Below are positions 51,410 to 63,231 of a DNA stretch of 64,000 nt, one piece after another. The notes under the pieces are model-generated. The model saw only the letters and a list, made by a program, of their open reading frames with translations, was not told the DNA's origin and did no database searches. The first letter of the stretch is position 1. Each line of letters opens with the position of its first letter. The translations under genes were made by a program, and so were the position numbers. The DNA lies in NCBI GenBank assembly GCA_026545225.1, contig CM048850.1, forward strand, positions 26,341,797 to 26,405,796, given 5' to 3'. The DNA is from Cornus controversa (lineage: Eukaryota; Streptophyta; Magnoliopsida; Cornales; Cornaceae).

Positions 51410-51812
51410 ATTTATTAAATGGTGAGCCGATTACTATCCCTTTATTAAAGGGCTAGCCAACTACTCCCTTATTAATGAGCCAACTATTTCCCTTATTAAA
51501 AGAACGAGACAATTGTTTTCATATTAAAGGGACGAGTTGAGTGAAGCTTAGAGCAATCACTTCTCTTATTAAAGGGATGAGTTTAGTGAAGCTCATAATG
51601 ACTACTCCCCTTATTAAATGGTCGAATGACTACTTCTTATTAAATGAGTGAGTTCATTGGGCTTGGAAAATCCACATCCCTTATTAAATGGGCAAGCTTG
51701 TGGAGCTCGAGATATCTACTTTCCTTACTAAAGGATACTATGAGTAAAATTTGAAATATTTACTTCTTATTAAAAGGGAGCTAAGTACAACTACTTGCCT
51801 TATTAAAGGGTC
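51410..51812. repeat. Periodic TTATTAAAGGG motif, about 12 occurrences
   Basis: Variants of CCCTTATTAAAGGG (TTATTAAATGG, TTATTAATGAG, TTATTAAAAGG) recur about every 25-55 bp, each followed by a purine-rich GAG/CAAG word and often ACTAC. It reads as a highly degenerate tandem array. Confidence 0.8.
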
Positions 51813-51869
51813 AGGGTAGAAGTTGCTACATATGCTTAGCCTGGGTTAAAAGCAACACAACATGGGAAA

Positions 51870-51960
51870 AAAATTACCTAGCACTGCTCGAAAAAAAAAA
51901 TACCGAGCACTGCTAGGGAAAAAAATTACTGAGCACCACTTGAAAAAAAAAATTATAGAT
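51870..51960. repeat. Short tandem array of about 30-36 bp units
   Basis: Three units of the form TACCGAGCACTGCT followed by an A-rich run. Confidence 0.8.
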
Positions 51961-52762
51961 TGATGTGGTAAACAGGGATATAATCTCGGAGAGAACACAA
52001 TGGTTACCTTGCATGCTCTTCATTGCTTTCATACACATCAAACATGTTATGTTTACTAGGCATGAGCTACATGGGTGCTCTACCAACTAAAAGGAAATAA
52101 AAAATATAGGCCTATTAACCTATATGCATGCGTGGGTGCTACTAATTAGGTTACTATCTTGTGTAGTACTCTGTATTAGTATATGTAATGTGATGATTAC
52201 TTTCAATTGAATTGCATGAAATGAAAAGAGACATTTTATCAAGTGCACTATTTATTGATACATGTGCATGTGATTAAATCAATTATCAACTTAATAGATT
52301 TGGTAGGTTTTAATCCATGACACACTGACTGAAGTTGCTCAACTGAGCCGTGCTTGGGAAAACTGCTCACTAGCTCGGGTAAACCGAGCTATAAGCTTGG
52401 TCCTGAGCAAGACCTCGGGAAAATCGAGCTTATCTTGGTTCCCAAACTATTTGTTTTTGGACCCATCTAAATAATAATAATAAGAAAATGAAATATAAAA
52501 ATAATCAAATATTGGTAAGTGTTTCTAATGCTCGACACGCGAGTTTGGGAATGGGGGTAACCGATAAGGGTTTCTGACAATATGGTAATCCAACCATTCT
52601 CGGAGCAGATGAGGTACGCCAATAGTTGATAAGGTGATAGGGAGGGTGGGGAGATTAAGTAATCTGATTAGGTCAAGTTCAAGAGTCTCTCAATAGAAGA
52701 GTTCCATGACTACACGACAACCATCAATAATCCTCTATAGAGAGGCCGGTCAATTGACAAGT

Positions 52763-52933
52763 AGGTGAAAAATTAAATACAAAATTATCTTTCTATTATA
52801 CGATGCCAAACACTGACTTGATTATTGGAAGGGTACCCAACCAGCACCCCACTGGTGTTAGTCCATACCCCATCTCCTATGTCTTGTAGGAAGCTCGCGT
52901 CAATTCGGATCATGCAAAATTTTGCATCAACTG
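52763..52933. repeat. Direct repeat, right copy
   Basis: Counterpart of 50683-50818, with about 40 extra bases (CCCAACCAGCACCCCACTGG region) in the middle. Confidence 0.7.
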
Positions 52934-53520
52934 TATTGTTGGGGGTCGTGTAGTATTTTTATGGATAGATGATTCTTATAAAGTTTCTACGGATTGACGA
53001 TTATTATATATGGAATAAATTTATGTTTCTATATAAACTGGAGTTATATGTAGAAACTCAATGTTTGAAATATGTACCTTCTCTCACATTAAAATTTAAA
53101 GTTCCAATGACATTGACCACAATGAAATCCAGGAGTCAGTTTTATGAATGTGTGATTTACTTGATGATAACTCTCCTTTCAGACACGTTTGGATTCGGAC
53201 TTATATATCATTACTGTTACTTGAATTGGGTCTAGTTTTTCGCAGGCTTGTATGTTTACTGCATAGTATGTTTACTTCAAGTATTATCTAGTCTTCTTGT
53301 GTGAAAACAGTGGATAAAGAGACTAGGGTAGAGGTTTTATTCAAATTAAGATTAGGAAAAATATTCTTACTTTTTTGTCTTCCGTTTCCTAAAGGTTAGA
53401 GAGGAATCGATGCCAAAGAGACCATGAAGGACCCATAAATAAACCTCAAATTCTGATCTACTATTAATTTGAAGTGCATAGTGTTTCGGATTGGGATGGA
53501 CATTTTAGGGTTTGGCATTA
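52934..53520. other. Non-coding DNA
   Basis: An 88-codon frame (52969-53235) has no recognisable domain and no start context of note; treated as chance. Confidence 0.4.
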
Positions 53521-53974
53521 GTGCTATGTTTGGTTGAAAAGAAGGATTGAGAAAGAATGGAAGAGAGGAGAAATAGAAGAAGTTTTTCTTCTTTGGTTGG
53601 AAGAAAAGAGAGGAAGTAATGAAGCATCCCTCCTAGCCCATGTATTCTTATATGTCCAAAACTAGACCAAGGAGGAGAGAAAAAGAAGTAAAACTACCTT
53701 ACAAATATCTAATACCAATTTTAACCCTCAATTATTTACAAAATCACTTGTTAAATTATCTCACACATGAGTATATTATTGGTAACAAATTATAAAAAAT
53801 TTCATTCCCATCCTTCTAACCAAACAAAAAAAAGGTGTCATCTCATTCATCATTTCTACCACCCCTTCCATCCCACCAAACAAGAAGAAGAAAAAAAGAC
53901 ACATTCCCTTCCCTATAAATACCCCATCCCTCCCTCTCTCCTTTCCATTACTCCAACTAAACGGAACATAGATG
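53521..53974. mobile_element. Tourist-like MITE
   Basis: The left end is GTGCTATGTTTGGTTG and the reverse complement of the right end CATCTATGTTCCGTTTAG, with TTA at 53518-53520 and 53975-53977. Purine-rich left arm, pyrimidine-rich right arm. 454 bp, non-coding. Confidence 0.6.
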
Positions 53975-54005
53975 TTAAAAAGGTATGCACCTTTAAATTA
54001 TTTAT

Positions 54006-54937
54006 GGGCAAATTACACCGACCTCTCCTGAGGTTTCGTTATATTACACTGACCTCCCTTCTTGTTTGTCAAATTACACTGACCTCTCCTATCAAAGTTG
54101 TCTAACGGATTCCGTTAATGGTTATTGTGCAATTACATTTCTACTCTTATTATATATATTATTTTATTACAATAAACATGATTTTTTTAAAAGACCAAAA
54201 TGCCCATATGTCAAATCACCATTATCAAATAAACTTTCACCTACTATTTACGTTATTATCTCCATCTCTATATTAATTAGGGTTGTATTTCATATCTATT
54301 AGGATTTGATACTTGAATATTGGTAGCCTAAATCATTGCAGTGAGGGTTCGTATTGAAGGTTTTATTTAGGGTTTCTAACTAAATATACTCTTTGATGAC
54401 TCGTATCGAGAATTTTAGTTGGAGTTCGTATGAAAGGTTTGATTTTGGAGTTTTAGGGTTCGCATCGAGGGTTCGATTTTTGGTTTATAGTAGCACTTTG
54501 AGGATTCAAGATTTGGATGTTATTGTTAACTACCGAAAAAAAAGGTGTTCGTATAGGCTATTGGGTTGAGTCAATTTGGTATTCTTAGTGTCTCTTGGCT
54601 TGAGTCCAATCAAACTCTCTTGAACTAATTTACAATCATTTTTTCACAAGTCCAACTTTGTGTTAGTGTTAGCTCTATCTCTATCTTATTTTGGGTCTAC
54701 GTAATGCACCTCACATTTCCTTGTGCACATGTTACCAACTTACCATATGATCAATAACTTTGTGTTAAGAGTAATCAGTGAGGTGGACTTAAGATTGTGC
54801 ACATGTCATTTTCTTGGTTTCCAAACTTGTACATACAATTCAAGACCAATATATATGATTGTATAAAATAAAGATATTGATGTGGCATAAAGATACTATT
54901 AAAGCTTTTGCAGACCGGAAAGACTTGTAATTAGAAG

Positions 54938-54995
<58 letters not shown>

Positions 54996-55450
54996 AAGAC
55001 CCAAATTTGCAGACCCGAAAGATTTGTAAATAGAGTGAGAGATAAGAGGAAGAGAGAGAGGTTTGTAAATAGAGTGAGAGATAGAGAGAGAGATAAGAGG
55101 GAGAGAGAAAGGTTTGTAAACCCAATTTGTAGAGTTTCAGGCCTTTAACATCACAATAACAAAGATAATAATATTTTACAGTTGGAGGATATTTGTGTAA
55201 TTCCATTTGAATAAGTGGGGGTTACATTTGTCAACAAGGATAATTAAAGTGCACTTTTGAAATTTTAAATAAAAAAAATGCTTACATCATCATTGATATT
55301 CGTTGACTGGCCATTAACGGTCGTTAAGAAAAGAGAACATAGTGTTACAAAAATGCAAATCTCAAAAGAAGTCAGTGTAATTTGACAAACAAGAGCGTAG
55401 GTTTCAATATAATATGACGAAACCTCAAGAGAGATCAGCGTAATTTGCCC
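54006..55450. mobile_element. Mutator-like non-autonomous element (MULE)
   Basis: A 9-bp target duplication ATTATTTAT lies at 53997-54005 and 55451-55459. Inverted ends: left GGGCAAATTACACCGACCT, right (reverse complement) GGGCAAATTACGCTGATCT. The arms stay similar for over 100 bp (TGAGGTTTCGT; CTTGTTTGTCAAATTACACT). The interior has no recognisable transposase; 54300-54540 is rich in TTCGTAT/GGTTCG phrases of unknown origin. Confidence 0.9.
54941..54993. repeat. (AT)n microsatellite, 53 bp
   Basis: Perfect AT run inside the MULE, followed by a GA-rich tandem array (55014-55115) with units ending GGTTTGTAAA. Confidence 0.97.
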
Positions 55451-55639
55451 ATTATTTATTTATTAAGGTAAAACACTCTAACACACCCACCATTAGGACT
55501 TGCATTCTTAATCATCCATTTAAAAGGACAATGAGATACAGCACAGGCTAATAATCCATATGTTCCTATTAAAAGGCATTAATTGATTGGTTAAGAGGTA
55601 TCATGATTTAATAATTTCTTATATGAGTGACCACATTTC

Positions 55640-56322
55640 AGAGTCGTTCGAATTAGACATTAAATTTAATTCAATTCGTGATTTACATTTTAAGGAAAAA
55701 AAATCCAAACCATGGTAAACCATAATTCGAACCGAACTAATCCATTAAATAATGGATTGGATTGGTTTAACGGATTGAGTTTTTTAAATGGCTCAATAAT
55801 TTTGACAATTTAACTATAATAGTCCAACAGATAAATCAGTCCAAAGTAATCATGAAAACCCAAAATCCAAACATAACAAAAAAACAAAGAGAAGAAATTA
55901 GTTGTTGCCAAAATGCATATGAACACTCTTGTTGTCTTGTATTCATCACTCAAAGAAAGCATGAATACTAATTTAAAGAGTTATTCACCTCACCCAATAT
56001 AAATAATTAGTATGATCAAACCAAATTGTTCATACACGAGGCTGGCTAATTGACCCAAGTGAAACCCACTTTCAAGACAATGTCAAACACAAATATCAAG
56101 CACTACCAATCCCAGAAGGAGAACTCAATCACAGAACAACAACACAGCCATCACCAACTGAAGTGAAGTAACGGAATCATGAAATAGAAACAAAGAATAT
56201 TACATGTATATGTATATAATAGTTACGGTTCGACCTCAGTTCGGTTCAATTTTTGTAAACCGAACCGTTAACTACGGATCAGATTGGATCAGTTTAGATT
56301 GGTAGATAAAATGAACACCCCT
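55640..56322. mobile_element. hAT-like non-autonomous element, right end clear
   Basis: Interior motifs TTCGAACCGAACTAATCC, GGATTGGATTGG and CGGTTCGACC/CCGAACCG, and a right tip GAACACCCCTAG at about 56311-56322 (reverse complement CTAGGGGTGTTC), are typical of hAT ends. The left tip and target duplication were not found. Confidence 0.45.
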
Positions 56323-57708
56323 AGTAAAAAGGTGTTTAAGTACAACTAGACTAAAAGAAAAAGGGAAGAAGACTCTAAAGCCACCCCCTTAACTAATGCT
56401 TCAATGGTGCAAACAAGTCTATAATCCATTGTAGATGAGACCCATGAAATATATCATGTCCAACCTATTTTTTTGACATGAACTCTTTGGGTAACCCATG
56501 GTCCAATATACATTCATCACTTCATAAATCCATTGTACCTGTCACAACATATTGTACTTGATACAAATATGAAGAGATACTAGACGACACTTGTGCCTTA
56601 TTAACAACATTATCCTCAGTATGGTGCAAACAAGTCAGTAATTCATTGTAGATGATGGGCCTACTGAAATTTATTGAAATGAAACATTTCATGTCATAAC
56701 ATTGTCAATCCAACCTAATATTTTGACATGTACTATTCAATAACTCATGGTCCAGAATGGACTTTGTTCACTTGAAACTAGTTCGCTGTATTCATGGAAG
56801 CAGACTCAAGCAAATCTGGCATCCAAGATGGCTACACCATTAGAGCAACACTCGTCGCCCCAGTCAAAGCCCATTTACTAAACAGGTTTTGGTATGCATT
56901 GTACCAGCCACACATGACACATATTTCAAATTCAAATGTGTAAATGCAAACTAACCAATCAAACAATTAAAAGGTAATGTTAAATTCGAAGTTAGAGATA
57001 CACACTCAAGCATAAAAAAAAAATAACTTTTTAGTTTAAAACATCAGAATGCTTCTGTTCTTTCATCATTTCAAAGTAACATAACATCTTTCAATCCTTA
57101 TGAATCACATTCTCATACGGACAAATATTTTCCAAACTAAGGGAAGGCTATCCTGCCCATTCAAGAGTCAGATAGCATCCATACCACAACTGATAATCTC
57201 AAAACTGGGCCCAACTACATACCAAGCTTAAGCAACAAGGGTGCTGGCAGTTGTAGACTCGCTGCAAACGACGAGTTTGGATTAGTAATATAACTAGTAC
57301 GCAGTCTTTAACCAAACAGGAAGAAAGGAACAAAAAGATTTTTGACCCGAACAACAGACAAAATAAAATAGCCTTTTGAACAATGATTAAAAGTAAAAAC
57401 TCTGGGTCATGCTCAAGATTTTATAGCCAAATCAATTTATTAAAAAAAAAATGTATCCAATCAATTACAAAGCAATATTTTGCTGACCTTGCCCTCAACA
57501 TAAGTTGAAGGATTCAGAGAAAGGTTAATAATATATATGTCAAAATGCATATGACCAAGATAAATACACAAGTGTAAAGAAGACTAATGACTGAAATACC
57601 TACCAAAAAAAAGACTAATGACTGACATCTTTCCCAATCAAGTACAATCACAAAAAAACTAATGCATTGATTGATAACCTAATTCAGCACTTAAAACTAA
57701 ACAAATTA
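56323..57708. other. Non-coding DNA, no gene recognised
   Basis: Slightly more balanced base use at 56760-56900 and 57120-57290, but no open frame with a recognisable product. Confidence 0.4.
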
Positions 57709-58171
57709 CGGATGCATTTGATAAACTGAATTAAGCACTAAAAACTTTATGCACTAAATTTTAAGTGCTGAATTTATTAATCTGAAAACCTTTTTGATAC
57801 TGTATGAATTTTAAGTGTGGAATTCATTAAGACTATGTTCGGTTGCATGGAATTGGTAGAATTGGAGAAAATTTAGTTTAAAAGATTTTCTTCGATTGAT
57901 TTTTGAAAACGTATTTTATATTTAATCTAAATGAATTTTAAATGTAATTCTTTTATTAAATTTATATCTTTTTGGTGAGAAATTTGTAAGAATTCAAAAA
58001 GCACTTCTTGTCCTAAAATATTTGTACAGTAATCCGTGAGTATTTACTTGAAATGGTTGAATCATTATTAGAAACAGTGTTCCTAACAAATAGATCAACC
58101 GATATTCTCCCGCTGATAGCATAGAAGAACAAATATTGAAAATATGTTTGTTAGACTGAAAATTGCCCAGC

Positions 58172-59650
58172 ACTCAATCCAATGAAGATGACTGCTCTCA
58201 GTAACCAAATAAAATATAACATCAAATAATCTTGGCTAAATGCTAAAATATTTTGGTATCAGAAAAAGAAATATTGTGCAGACTTTTTATTATTATGTTT
58301 ATTATTCTTTAGTTATTATTTTTTTTATTAGTCATTAATTAATATTTCTTCAATACTACATACTGAGTGCTATATTTCACTCTTAATGGTACCAGAGCTG
58401 ATAAACAGATAGCTCCATCACTCAATCCAATGCAGACGACTGCTCTTCAGTAATCAAATAAAATATAACATCAAGATAAAGTTGGCTAAATGCTAAAAGA
58501 TTTTGGTGTCAGAAAAAGAAATATTGTGTAGACTGTCTTTAGAGTTTTCTTTCAGGAAAGGATTGCTACGGAGAAATTTTCACACCAAGCCAAATAAATC
58601 AAGTCAAGCTTTTCAAAGCAAATTGGAATGCAAAAGCATTTTGTGTGCCAGTTCTCAAATCACCCGAACTTATTCAAAACAATATTTCACTCGCTTAATG
58701 GTGTGAATGACTCAACATGCAACAATCTACAAAGTGCTAAAGCATTTTATTTATCTTTTATGATTCTTTTATAATAAAGTCAAAAGTGAATAGTTGTGAA
58801 TATTTTTATTTGTTTCCTCAATAGTCTCCCCCACCTTCTATAAGAGAGGAAACTCTCAAAAGACAAGGGATCATTCTATTAGCTTACACAAATTGAAAAA
58901 AGTCTACACTAGCACTCTCTCTCTCTCAAATTGTATTCTCCACCATTCTCCAGTAGGTCTTCGAAAGTTGCAAGTTTTTCATTTAATGTTTTCAATCGTA
59001 CAATATTCAATTCAAGTTGTAATCTTATGATTTCTTTAAGCAATTCAATATTAGTCTTTTGAATTCAAATATTATTATTTTTATTGTTTAATTATTATTA
59101 TATATATAATTCTTTAGTTATTATTTTGGCCGACCCCATTCATATGGGATTAAGGCAAGGATGATGATGATTCTTTAGTTATTATTTATATTTATGTTTA
59201 TAATTGTTATTATTCTTTAGCGTTTATTTGTTTTTATTATTGTCATTAGTCATTAATTAATATTTCTTCAATGCTACACAACAAGTGCAATATTTCACTC
59301 TTAAAGTTCCTCGCCAACTCAAAGGATGGTGGGATCATTATCTAAATGTTACCCAACAAAATTCCATATTTTTAGCATAAAAAACAAATTTTGATGGAAC
59401 TAAACTATTCACAATTATTCACTTTTGACTTTGTCATAAAAGAGGAATAAAATGCTTTAGCACATTGTTGACTTGACCACACCACCAACAAGAGTGAAAT
59501 AGTCTTGAATATTATTTGGTGATTTGAGAGCTAATACACAGAATGCTTTCGCATATTATTTTCGACATTGTCTAATATTCCAATTTACTTTGAAAAATAT
59601 TTTGTCTTCTAATGAGAAGCTTGACTTGATTTGTTTGTCTTGGTGTTAAA
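58172..59650. repeat. Complex rearranged repeat, possibly from a small LTR element (fossil)
   Basis: Direct repeat: 58172-58288 and 58420-58536 share AATAAAATATAACATCAA and GGCTAAATGCTAAAA. Second direct repeat: 58306-58400 and 59208-59302 share TAGTCATTAATTAATATTTC. Inverted repeat: about 58570-58805 matches the reverse of 59403-59645. After the first block, TGGTACCAGAGC (58387-58398) looks like a tRNA-Met primer-binding site, and 58830-58960 has a promoter/leader texture (TTCTATAAGAGAGG, then CTCTCTCTC). Broken and rearranged. Confidence 0.55.
59127..59169 (+). mobile_element. 43-bp RTE LINE micro-insertion with 18-bp target duplication
   Basis: GGCCGACCCCATTCATATGG plus ATTAAGGCAAGGATGATGATG, the last bases of the RTE coding end and tail, sits between two copies of ATTCTTTAGTTATTATTT (59109-59126 and 59170-59187). 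An extreme 5' truncation. Confidence 0.9.
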
Positions 59651-60454
59651 ATATATTTTGTAGCTTGAATTCATTTGAATTATCAAATCTTTGTAATATT
59701 TTTTTCAAATTGTATGGATTTTTAATTGAAAGTTTTTCTTTTTCTTAATTTGAATTTTTGGGTTGGTCTATTTGAGCTATTTTATTATCTATGCAAGATA
59801 TTAAATTTGTTTCTTACACATTTTTCATCAATTTTTTTGGAATTTGATGTGGTTTAAAAAATGGTTTTTCAACTTGGTTTTCATTTTGGTGATCTCCTTT
59901 TGAACAATATTTTCAATTCGAGTTAATTGATTACTTGGTTGAATCATTGTTAGAAATGAAGTTCTTAAAATTATAACATTTTTACAACATAAAAAAAATC
60001 AATTCCATTCAACAAATATGTCAATTTAACAATGAATATTAATGTCAAAACTAGTCATAAAAAATTTACTAAACAAAAAATAAAAAATTTACTAAACAAA
60101 AAATGCACATTATTCAAGTTGTTCGTGAACTTTATGTCAAAACTAATCAATTTCCATCTATGATGAAATTCTTTGCGATGCTATGCTTCCGAACGATAAA
60201 GAAGCCCTAAAGAGGTAGAGAGTTTCCATTTGTGACGAAATTCTTAGTGATGCTCTCCTTCCGAACGATGATAGGTTGGGTTGCAATATTATAGAAAAAT
60301 CACATAGAGAAGCCAACCTAGAGCGAGGTGGTAGGGAGAGAGTCCATAGGATAGATGTTGTTGAGAATTGAGAAGAGAGAACATTAATAACGTCTTCTGC
60401 ACCGAGTGTTTTCTTATTATTTGAGGGTAAAATTGTCTTTAAGAAAATAGTTTT

Positions 60455-60587
60455 TTTAAGTGGTATCCCAAATTGTTATCAAATGCAATCACTCTATTTA
60501 ATTTTAAGCATTGAACAAGGTCATCAAACAGGAACCGAGTGATTTTAAAAAATAAGTGTTTGATAACAATTTAGGGTACCACTTAAA
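60455..60587. mobile_element. Small MITE-like palindrome
   Basis: Arms TTAAGTGGTATCCCAAATTG / CAATTTAGGGTACCACTTAA, continuing as TTATCAAA/TTTGATAA; 133 bp in all. Confidence 0.75.
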
Positions 60588-61039
60588 ATTTTGTGATATA
60601 ACGCATAACATGCCCAAAGCATGATCAAAACGCTGAAGACATTATTCACAAAATTTTAGAATTTTGTGAGTTTCTTTTGATTTTTTGTGTTTTGGTGTAT
60701 TATTTAAGACTGATTTTTGGGTTTCAAACTGGTATGTTCAATCTACTTGATATATAGAGTTATATATATATATTTGTTTCTTTTGATGTCTTAAGTTTTT
60801 TCAGTACGACTTGTTGGAAATGGGCTTTAAAAATTTATTTGGACGCATGGTTTAGGATCAATTTCACCTTTTGATTTTTAAAGCCAAGTTCCAAGCCATG
60901 AAACTAAAATTTCTCCAATACAAGAATATAAAACTAAAATTTTAAAACGAGACAAAAATCCTAAATTGAAGAGAAAAAAAAACCCTAACTTAGTTTGAGT
61001 ATAAAACATGATCCGTTGGAATTTTCCCTTAATATGATT

Positions 61040-61239
61040 TGTTGAAATTGTTCGTTCAATTTGGTTTGTTGAAATTTTGCAAATTTAAACAGGACGGGGT
61101 AGGGTACCAATAATCCCAAACGGGACGGGGATGGTATGCGTATCAATAACCCGTCCCAGATTCTCAACGGAGGTGGGAGTAAGATTTTCTTAACAAGGCG
61201 GGGTAGGGTTTAGTCAAACCCATTCTGTTGCCATCCCTA
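61040..61239. mobile_element. End of a non-autonomous hAT-like element
   Basis: Repeated GGGACGGGG / GGCGGGGTAGGG words and a right tip GTTGCCATCCCTA (reverse complement TAGGGATGGCAAC) are a well-known plant hAT-type terminus. The other end was not identified. Confidence 0.5.
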
Positions 61240-62151
61240 CTAGAGCTCCAAGTGATGCCACCAACTTTGTTTGTGTAGAGTTTGCCACATCATTATCTTT
61301 TTATCTTTACCAACATACAATTCGTCACCCAATGCACAAATCCCAAAGTTAGATGCACGCAACCTCATATATAAACATATATATAATGCATCACATACAT
61401 AATTAAATTACACATGCATATAATATAGATATACATATGCATATATAAAATATAAACTCAAATTGGATCCAATTTTTAACCCAAATAAAAACCCATTTGA
61501 ATAACCATGTGCATGATCCAAAACATTGCAAATTGGTGCTCAAAAGAGACCCAAAAAAATTAAGAATAAGAGGGAGGAGTGTCGAGTTAAAACACGACAC
61601 ATTTTTGCACTAAAAAAGGACCGGGTTGGGAATTACTCATGCACATGACCCAGCAGCAGTCCAACTGGGCTGGGTTTTGCCTAGCCCAATCTGTTTTTAA
61701 ATTAAATAGGTGCTTGGTTTTTGCCCGGCACCCTTTCCTTTCAGTTCCTAAATTTTTCCAAGTTCTTACGAGTTCCAATTGCAATTTTTCGGGTCATGCA
61801 CATGGGTATCCAAATGGGTTTTTATTGAGGTTTAAAAATTGGATCCAATTTGAGTTCATATTTTATATATACATGTGAATATTATATATATATGTGTTAT
61901 TTAATTATGCATGTATGTGATGTATCATATATTAGCATATATTTGCATATGTTTATATATAAGGTCACATATATTTAACTTTGGGTTTTGTGCATTTAGA
62001 GATAAATTGCATGTTGGAGACAAAAAGGTGATGATGTGGCAAAGTTGTCTCCTAGATACTTTTCTTCACATTACAAACTTGGAGAGAAACAATTATCTAC
62101 ACACTACAAGACAATTGGTGACATCATGGGTGACATCACTTGGAGCTCTAG
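61240..62151. repeat. Long inverted repeat of about 0.9 kb
   Basis: Left tip CTAGAGCTCCAAGTGATG, right tip CATCACTTGGAGCTCTAG (perfect complement). The arms (about 61240-61520 and 61785-62151) continue with CCCAAAGTT/AACTTTGGG, GCATCACATACATAATTAAA and CTCAAATTGGATCCAATTTT. The central 260 bp is unpaired. A transcript would fold into a long hairpin. No target duplication was recognised. Confidence 0.85.
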
Positions 62152-62170
62152 AATTCTCTATTGTATTATA

Positions 62171-62434
62171 CTCCCTCCGTCCCATAATTCTTGGGATGTT
62201 TGGGGAATCCAACTTTTTATGGTGGGACCCACTTTTTAGTGTGATAATGAATGAATTTACATATTAGTCCTTGTTTAAAAGTTAGTATTATTATTATATG
62301 GTGGGCCCAACTTTTAGGATAGTAGAGTTTGAAGAGGGTAGTTTAGGAATCATATAATCCATTTTAGGAAATTGACATGTATTTTGGGACATCCCAAAAA
62401 GGAATAGTGGACTAAAATTATGGGACGGAGGGAG
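62171..62434. mobile_element. Stowaway-like MITE
   Basis: Ends CTCCCTCCGTCCCATAATT and its complement AATTATGGGACGGAGGGAG, TA on both sides (62169-62170, 62435-62436), 264 bp. CTCCCTCCGT ends with TA duplication are the Stowaway (Tc1/mariner) signature. Confidence 0.93.
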
Positions 62435-63231
62435 TAGTATTCTCTTGTATACTAGAAAAATGTAGAGACAACTTTCCATGACTTGGGCTTATGCGTTCAT
62501 GGGCTTTAAGGATTACTTTATCATATATTTCGTGTGGTTGTATGAATGTGAATGGTTTATTTATTTTCATGCATGGACCCATGAATTAATTTTATGTTAT
62601 GATTTAATTAATTAAATTGAGGTTGATTTGAAAAGGTTGACTTTCTAATTAATTAGAGACTTCTGGAAATTGGTCAATTAATTTTCAAATTTTGGTTTTT
62701 TTTCAAAAATGACCCTATTCGGGAATTAGAGAGTCAGGAGTATCGAATCATCTCTAAGTTTAATTAAATTAAACCTATGCATTAGGCATGCATTTATGAC
62801 CCATGGGCATTGTTACAATTTGTTAAAGAGAGAAATTTTCTTTTATTGCTTGGAACTTTTATTTTCCAAGTGCTTTGATGTTGGAAGGCTTATAGCTTGC
62901 TAGTTTGGTTTTCATGGGCAACCCCCTTTTATCTGGATTATTCTAAGCTAGTTTGGTTTTCATAGGCAACCTCTTTTATAGCTTAGTTTTTCTGGATTAT
63001 TCAAGAGTTACAATTTACTAGTATTTTCTTCTTTCTAGATATCTTATATATTTGTTAAATTGTTATTATTTCAGAATATTGAAGGTAACAGTGTAATATG
63101 CACAATTTTCACAATCTTAATGAATTCAGCACTTAAAATTTAGACCATATCAATCAGGTTTTCAAATTAATAAATTCAAACACTTAATCTTTCATCATTT
63201 AAAATTCAATTCTTATATCAAAAAGCACCCA

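Larger units (their letters stand above)
50819..52762. other. Non-coding block between direct repeats
   Basis: No coding frame. Contains GC-richer stretches (50950-51330; 52330-52440 with repeated 'gagctcgg' and 'ccgagct' phrases) and the periodic stretch at 51410-51812. Texture is LTR- or LARD-like, but no family is assigned. Confidence 0.45.
57709..63231. repeat. Large fold-back: inverted arms of about 120 bp, 5.3 kb apart
   Basis: The left arm 57709-57835 (GGATGCATTTGATAA... AATTTTAAGTGCTGAATTTA ... GGAATTCATTAAG) is matched in reverse by 63105-63231 (reverse complement GGGTGCTTTTTGATA... AATTTTAAGTGCTGAATTCA). Either one non-autonomous element swollen by later insertions, or two opposite copies of the same MITE. 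A related half arm may be at 60490-60530. Confidence 0.65.

Noticed and set aside
51410-51960. CRISPR-like alternation of repeats and spacers
   Set aside because: Repeats are short, degenerate and irregularly spaced, the genome is a plant's, and no cas genes are present.
55640-56322. Complete hAT MITE with an 8-bp duplication
   Set aside because: Only the right tip is convincing; I could not find the left tip or a matching duplication, so completeness is not claimed.
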